A DNA stretch of 9,589 bases from an uncultured Clostridiaceae bacterium (GTDB lineage: Bacteria > Bacillota > Clostridia > TANB77 > CAG-508): contig CATZDQ010000055.1 of the NCBI GenBank assembly GCA_958417695.1, positions 1-9,589 on the forward strand, read 5' to 3'. Under the pieces are notes generated by a model. The model saw nothing but the letters and a program-made list of their open reading frames with translations. It was not told the origin of the DNA and did not search any database. The position numbers and the translations under genes were made by a program. Each line of letters opens with the position of its first letter. Position 1 is the stretch's first letter. Shown here in pieces: positions 6,643 through 9,589 of the stretch.

Positions 6643-6672
6643 TAAAAAAGCGTATAATAAAAATTATACGCT
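6643..6672 (-). terminator. Rho-independent terminator of mecA (minus strand)
   Basis: AGCGTATAAT (6649-6658) and its complement (6663-6672) form a perfect 10-bp stem with a 4-base loop. The A-run at 6643-6649 reads as a T-run on the minus strand, right after the hairpin, so termination is for leftward transcripts. It lies about 50 bases past the mecA stop. Confidence 0.88.
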
Positions 6673-6720
6673 ACAGTGAACGAAACTCACTTTTGTTCAA
6701 TTAAGTTTATAATTACTTTA

Positions 6721-7341
6721 TTAACTAGAAATTTTCATAAAATTATGTATAGTACTATTTTTAACAACCACTTCACCACATTCTACTAATTTTCGAATAA
6801 AAAGTTCAGAATGATGAATATAACTACCAAATTCGGTAATCATAGAAAATAGTCTTTTTAAAGCCACTTCCTGCATAACAATATCTTGTAACACAAAATA
6901 GTAAGTGTTTTTATAAGAATAAAGAGCCATTTTCTTAGCTACCTGATTTAATGAAAAATGATGATTTTTTAGAAAATCTAAAAAAGAATAAAAATCTTCT
7001 AAACTGCGAAAGGCATATAAAGCTTGTGCAGATTCAAGATTTGCTTTCTTTCTTTTAATCTTAACCTTTTTACGAACAGGTATCTTCTCAGATTCAGGAA
7101 GGCTTCTTGTAACCGTTACAATAAAATCTCCACCAGACATAGCAAACGCTTCAATACGAATACGATAATCTTTCGTAACAAAACCAATCTCCTTTTCAGC
7201 TTCATTGAGCATGTCAAAAAATAAATCTTGAGATTCTAGAGAATTGGACATAAAAGAGTGAAAATCAATATGCTTTTCTTCTAAATCTTGATTACTTAAG
7301 GTAATTCTTATTTTATTTTCATTTAACTTTTCAAATCGCAT
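6721..7341 (-). CDS. mecA: ClpC adaptor protein MecA
   Basis: MecA is a cytosolic adaptor that delivers substrates to the ClpC unfoldase and helps it assemble for ClpCP proteolysis; in Bacillus it controls competence and general protein quality control. This protein is 206 residues, within the usual 200-250. The N-terminal substrate-binding domain is about residues 1-80, with the typical opening MRFEKLNENKIRITLS and an ESQDLFFDMLNEAE stretch. A basic linker (about 85-100, rich in Lys) joins the C-terminal ClpC-binding domain (about 104-206), which has the F-SLEDFYSF and YYFVLQD patterns and the late EFGSYIHHSE segment. The start is firmly set by TAGGAGG, 7 bases before the ATG on the minus strand. 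It has its own extended -10 promoter (7371-7379) and a terminator at 6643-6672, so it is a single-gene unit pointing left, convergent with the M23 gene and divergent from the radC cluster. Confidence 0.93.
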   Translation of the reverse strand: MRFEKLNENKIRITLSNQDLEEKHIDFHSFMSNSLESQDLFFDMLNEAEKEIGFVTKDYRIRIEAFAMSGGDFIVTVTRSLPESEKIPVRKKVKIKRKKANLESAQALYAFRSLEDFYSFLDFLKNHHFSLNQVAKKMALYSYKNTYYFVLQDIVMQEVALKRLFSMITEFGSYIHHSELFIRKLVECGEVVVKNSTIHNFMKISS

Positions 7342-7370
7342 GTGATAGCCTCCTAACAGATTCTATATCT

Positions 7371-7379
7371 ATTATAACA
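7371..7379 (-). promoter_or_regulatory. Extended -10 promoter of mecA
   Basis: On the minus strand TATAAT (7376-7371) is preceded by TGT (7379-7377), a perfect extended -10 element. No good -35 box lies 17-18 bases upstream (TTTTCT or GTTTTC), as is common for such promoters. The start of transcription should be near 7364, giving a leader of about 20 bases with the TAGGAGG site. Confidence 0.72.
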
Positions 7380-7410
7380 CTGTCCGTTCTAAAAGAAAAC
7401 GAACAATTTC

Positions 7411-7443
7411 TGGTAATTAATATAGTATATGAGAACATTACCA
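7411..7443. repeat. Inverted repeat in the mecA / DUF4321 divergent intergenic region
   Basis: TGGTAAT (7411-7417) and ATTACCA (7437-7443) form a perfect 7-bp inverted repeat with a 19-base spacer. It lies about 35 bases upstream of the mecA -10 box and about 100 bases upstream of the rightward promoter. It could be an operator or a chance palindrome. The rest of 7444-7539 is AT-rich; a short CCAAT/ATTGG hairpin (7506-7518) followed by T-rich sequence is the only other structure seen. Confidence 0.35.
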
Positions 7444-7539
7444 AAAACGTACTATTTAATATAACATAGCTGTTAAAAAAAGAAAAGAGTAAAAGCAGAA
7501 AAAAACCAATAAAATTGGAAATTTTTTCATAGATATCCC

Positions 7540-7568
7540 TTGAAAAAAAAGCAATTTGCATATATAAT
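7540..7568 (+). promoter_or_regulatory. Sigma-A promoter of the DUF4321-radC-mreB cluster
   Basis: TTGAAA (7540-7545, five of six matches) and a perfect TATAAT (7563-7568) are 17 bases apart. Transcription should start near 7575, giving a 5' leader of about 60 bases. No terminator is visible between the three downstream genes, so this promoter could drive all of them. Confidence 0.8.
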
Positions 7569-7589
7569 AAGATTCGATAAAACAAATGA

Positions 7590-7614
7590 AAATTGCGGTC
7601 TTTGGGGGCAATTT
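7590..7614 (+). promoter_or_regulatory. Hairpin in the 5' leader of the DUF4321 gene
   Basis: AAATTGC (7590-7596) and GCAATTT (7608-7614) form a perfect 7-bp stem with an 11-base loop that contains four of a run of five G. It sits in the predicted leader, just before the ribosome binding site AGAAGGAA. It may affect translation or RNA stability, but no known riboswitch family is recognisable. Confidence 0.35.
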
Positions 7615-7634
7615 AGAAAGAAGGAATCAAACAA

Positions 7635-7892
7635 ATGGCAACAAGAGAAAAAAATATATGGATTTTAATGATATTTATTTTATCAGGACTAGTGATAGGT
7701 GGCTTATTAGGAGAATTTGCCAAAAATATAGATTTTTTATGGTGGCTTTCTTATGGACAAAGTTTTGGACTAGCTAATCCATTGGAATTAGACTTAAACA
7801 TTGTACAAATCTCTTTTGGGCTAATGTTCAAAATTAATGTAGCAAGCATCATTGGAATGGTAATTGCCATCTTTATCTATAAAAAAATGTAA
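7635..7892 (+). CDS. DUF4321 family small membrane protein
   Basis: This is an 85-residue membrane protein of a Firmicute family of unknown function. Two membrane helices are visible, about residues 9-28 (including the G-x-x-x-G-rich GLVIGGLLGE) and about 64-82. Between them lies a segment with LWWLSYGQSFGLANPLELDLNIVQISFGL, split here into two parts in the family consensus: a 'YG-SFGL-NP' motif and a 'LDL-I-FG' motif. These match the family closely. The start has AGAAGGAA (around 7617-7624) upstream of ATG 7635; an ATG at 7586 in another frame is not used. It is the first gene after the promoter at 7540 and lies 53 bases before radC. This family is often found next to radC and mre genes in clostridia, which suggests, but does not prove, a part in cell envelope or shape functions. 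Confidence 0.85.
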   Translation: MATREKNIWILMIFILSGLVIGGLLGEFAKNIDFLWWLSYGQSFGLANPLELDLNIVQISFGLMFKINVASIIGMVIAIFIYKKM

Positions 7893-7945
7893 TAAATATA
7901 AAAAATGAGGATAAAAATAGGGGCTTAGGAAAGGATATTAAAAAT

Positions 7946-8653
7946 ATGAAATTAAAGGAGCTTCCTAATTCAGAAAGACCATACGAGAAAATGCAAATGT
8001 ATGGTGCCAAATTTTTATCAAACTCAGAACTATTAGCTATTATTATCAAATCCGGTACAAAAGAAGAAACCGCAGTAGAACTAGCACAAAAAGTGCTAGC
8101 CATACAAAACACAAAAGGTGGAGAAAATCTACGTTTTTTACAAGAAATGTCCATAGAGGAATTTATGAAAATCAAAGGCATTGGAAAAGTAAAAGCAATT
8201 CAATTAAAGGCCATGTGTGAACTAGCCAAAAGAATGGCAAGACCAATTCATGACTTAAACTGTACCATCACTTTTCCAGAAGACATTGCAAAACTGATTA
8301 TGGAAGAATTAAGATATGAACAAAGAGAAGTCGTAAAAGTTATCTTATTAAATACCAAAAATGTCGTACAAAAAATCATAGATGTAGGAATGGGGTCTAC
8401 ATCTTTTGCAGTCATACAACCAAAAGATGTATTAGCAGAAGCTGTAAAAATGGGAATCCCTAAAATCATTTTAGCGCATAACCATCCTAGTGGAGACCCC
8501 ACACCTAGCAAATCAGATATAGCACTAACCGAAAAAATAGAACAAGCAGCACAGCTATTAGGCGTGCAACTACTGGACCATATTGTCATAGGAGATGGAA
8601 AATTTACGAGTATTTTTCTCATTCGAAAAATACAGCAAAACGAAAGAAAATAA
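7946..8653 (+). CDS. radC: RadC family protein (JAB/MPN metalloprotein domain)
   Basis: RadC (UPF0758) was once linked to DNA repair, but its true function is unsettled. The protein is 235 residues, normal for the family. The N-terminal part carries the usual LPNSERPYEKM opening and a helix-hairpin-helix around IKGIGKVKA (76-84), suggesting DNA contact. The C-terminal MPN/JAMM domain (about 110-230) has the zinc motif H178-N-H180 followed ten residues later by D191 (HNHPSGDPTPSKSD) and a Glu near 120-121 in the EELR stretch; all metal ligands are present, as in active JAMM metalloproteins, although no substrate is known. The ending LLDHIVIGDGKFTSIF is typical. A purine-rich AGGAAAGGA (7928-7936) precedes ATG 7946 by about 10 bases. 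The gene lies between the DUF4321 gene and mreB (68-base gap), the standard Firmicute order. Confidence 0.95.
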   Translation: MKLKELPNSERPYEKMQMYGAKFLSNSELLAIIIKSGTKEETAVELAQKVLAIQNTKGGENLRFLQEMSIEEFMKIKGIGKVKAIQLKAMCELAKRMARPIHDLNCTITFPEDIAKLIMEELRYEQREVVKVILLNTKNVVQKIIDVGMGSTSFAVIQPKDVLAEAVKMGIPKIILAHNHPSGDPTPSKSDIALTEKIEQAAQLLGVQLLDHIVIGDGKFTSIFLIRKIQQNERK

Positions 8654-8721
8654 AAAAGAAAGAAGGTTTATAGGTAGAACCGTAAAAATCTAAATAGAAG
8701 AGAAGAAAAGGAAAAAAGCAG

Positions 8722-9589
8722 ATGAATGTATTTTCTATTAGAAGTAAAGATATTGGAATCGATTTGGGAACAGCCAATACACTCGTTACATTAAAAGGAA
8801 AAGGGATTGTTCTAAAAGAACCATCCGTAGTAGCCATAGATAAAAAAACAGGCTCTATTATGGCAACAGGAGAAGAAGCCAAGGAAATGCTTCGGAAGAA
8901 CACCAGAGCAAATTAAAGCCGTAAGACCAATGAAAGATGGTGTTATTGCAGACTTTACAGCTACACAATTAATGTTAAAAAACCTAATTGCTAAAGTATG
9001 TAATCGATATAGTGTTGTAAGGCCAAGAGTAGTTGTTGGTGTTCCATCAGGCATAACCGAAGTAGAAGAAAGAGCAGTGGAAGAGTCAGTACTACAAGCT
9101 GGTGCCAAAGAAGTCTATCTAATAGAAGAACCAATGGCTGCGGCAATTGGAGCAAAACTAGACGTTTCAGAACCAAGTGGTAATATTATCGTAGATATAG
9201 GAGGAGGAACAACAGAAGTAGCAGTTATATCATTAGGCGGTATTGTCGTTAGTAATTCTCTAAGAGTAGCTGGAGATGAACTAGATGATAACATTATGAA
9301 CTACATTAAAAGAGAATTAAATTTAGCCATAGGAGAAACAACCGCAGAACAAATTAAAATGCAAATTGGTTGTGCGCTACCTTTAATGACAGATATGCCT
9401 ATGCAAATTAGGGGAAGAGACTTAGGGACAGGATTACCTAAAAATATAGACATTTACTCTTCACAAATTGGAGAAGCAATGGCAGAATCTATTGCAGAAA
9501 TTGTAGAAAGTGTAAAACAGACTTTAGAAAAAACACCTCCAGAATTAGCCTCAGATATCATTGATAGAGGAATTGTTATTACTGGTGGT
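8722..9589 (+). CDS. mreB: Rod-shape protein MreB, one-base frameshift and cut by the window end
   Basis: MreB is the bacterial actin that forms membrane-bound filaments and guides the elongation machinery along the side wall. The first 57 codons (8722-8892) read MNVFSIRSKDIGIDLGTANTLV and on to EEAKEML, with the phosphate-1 motif DLGTANT at residues 14-20. That frame then runs into a stop at 8914-8916. The MreB sequence continues in another frame from 8894 (GRTPEQIKAVRPMKDGVIADF) without a stop to the window edge, including VPSGIT-VEERAV, IEEPMAAAIGA, phosphate-2 VDIGGGTTEVAVISLGG and RGRDLGTGLPK, ending in ITGG of the adenosine motif. About 289 of an expected 335-345 codons are present. One extra base, best placed as the C at 8893, explains the break. 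Since MreB is normally needed in rods, a sequencing or assembly error is the likeliest cause; a real pseudogene or a second MreB copy is possible. An AAAGGA site (8707-8712) supports the start. Context after radC favours mreB over the paralogue mbl. Confidence 0.9.
8890..8896 (+). other. Frameshift site in mreB (apparent one-base insertion)
   Basis: Conserved MreB sequence ends in frame with ctt (8890-8892) and resumes with gga at 8894, so the C at 8893 is surplus. Removing it restores the family motif MLGRTP. There is no homopolymer and no slippery heptamer here, which argues against programmed frameshifting. Confidence 0.85.

Noticed and set aside
6590..6646. Small ORF of 18 codons (MKEKGSLKNRWKLKYHPL) on the plus strand
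   Set aside because: No ribosome binding site, no promoter, and it overlaps the hairpin-rich segment; more likely chance.
7386..7404. GTTC...GAAC repeat upstream of mecA as a LexA box
   Set aside because: The LexA box has GAAC before GTTC with a 4-base spacer; here order and spacing are wrong.
7586..7777. 63-codon frame beginning MKIAVFGG
   Set aside because: No ribosome binding site, overlaps the well-supported DUF4321 gene in another frame, and loses any protein-like pattern after the first residues.
8893..8893. Programmed ribosomal frameshift in mreB
   Set aside because: No slippery heptamer, no downstream stimulatory structure evident, and MreB is not known to use frameshifting.
8722..8916. 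Complete 64-residue protein from the first mreB frame
   Set aside because: The first 57 residues are the MreB N-terminus and the last seven are out-of-frame; the rest of MreB continues in the other frame.
8248..9176. Long reading frames on the minus strand opposite radC and mreB
   Set aside because: They are low-complexity mirror images of well-supported genes, without ribosome binding sites or family patterns.

Overview
The window is AT-rich chromosomal DNA (roughly one third G+C by eye), with strong AGGAGG-type ribosome binding sites, near-consensus sigma-A promoters and many U-tract hairpin terminators. A CotF-type spore coat gene, a MecA adaptor, a YwlE-type phosphatase and a radC-mreB gene order all point to an endospore-forming Firmicute, most likely a member of the Clostridia. 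No mobile element, CRISPR array, tRNA or rRNA was seen. Most of the window is core housekeeping DNA.

Layout. (1) 1-1036: the 3' part or whole of an unrecognised charged cytosolic protein, closed by a strong terminator. (2) 1048-1578: a promoter and a low-molecular-weight phosphatase gene of the YwlE type. (3) 1602-4641: a promoter, the helicase gene pcrA, a close-coupled HAD-type 5'-nucleotidase gene and a compound terminator. (4) 4652-5200: a possible sporulation promoter, two small helical spore-coat-like genes (the second clearly CotF family) and a terminator. (5) 5293-6502: a promoter, a membrane-anchored M23 metallopeptidase gene with an uncertain start, and two tandem terminators. (6) 6503-6720: a gene-free stretch with a G+C-richer, hairpin-rich core of unknown nature and the terminator of the next gene. 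(7) 6721-7379, minus strand: mecA with its own extended -10 promoter. (8) 7540 to the end: a promoter reading rightwards into a small membrane protein (DUF4321), radC and mreB. The mreB gene runs off the window and carries a one-base frameshift near codon 58.

Functional links. The DUF4321-radC-mreB cluster and the M23 peptidase belong to cell shape and wall metabolism. PcrA and the nucleotidase fit DNA repair and nucleotide housekeeping. YwlE (protein-arginine phosphatase) and MecA (ClpC adaptor) both touch ClpC-dependent proteolysis in Bacillus, but here they are in separate transcription units, so that link is only thematic. Points most worth a second look are the mreB frameshift, the structured region at 6545-6642, the Asn at the specificity position of the YwlE-like enzyme, the odd start region of the M23 gene, and the unknown first gene. 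I found no convincing new multi-gene system.
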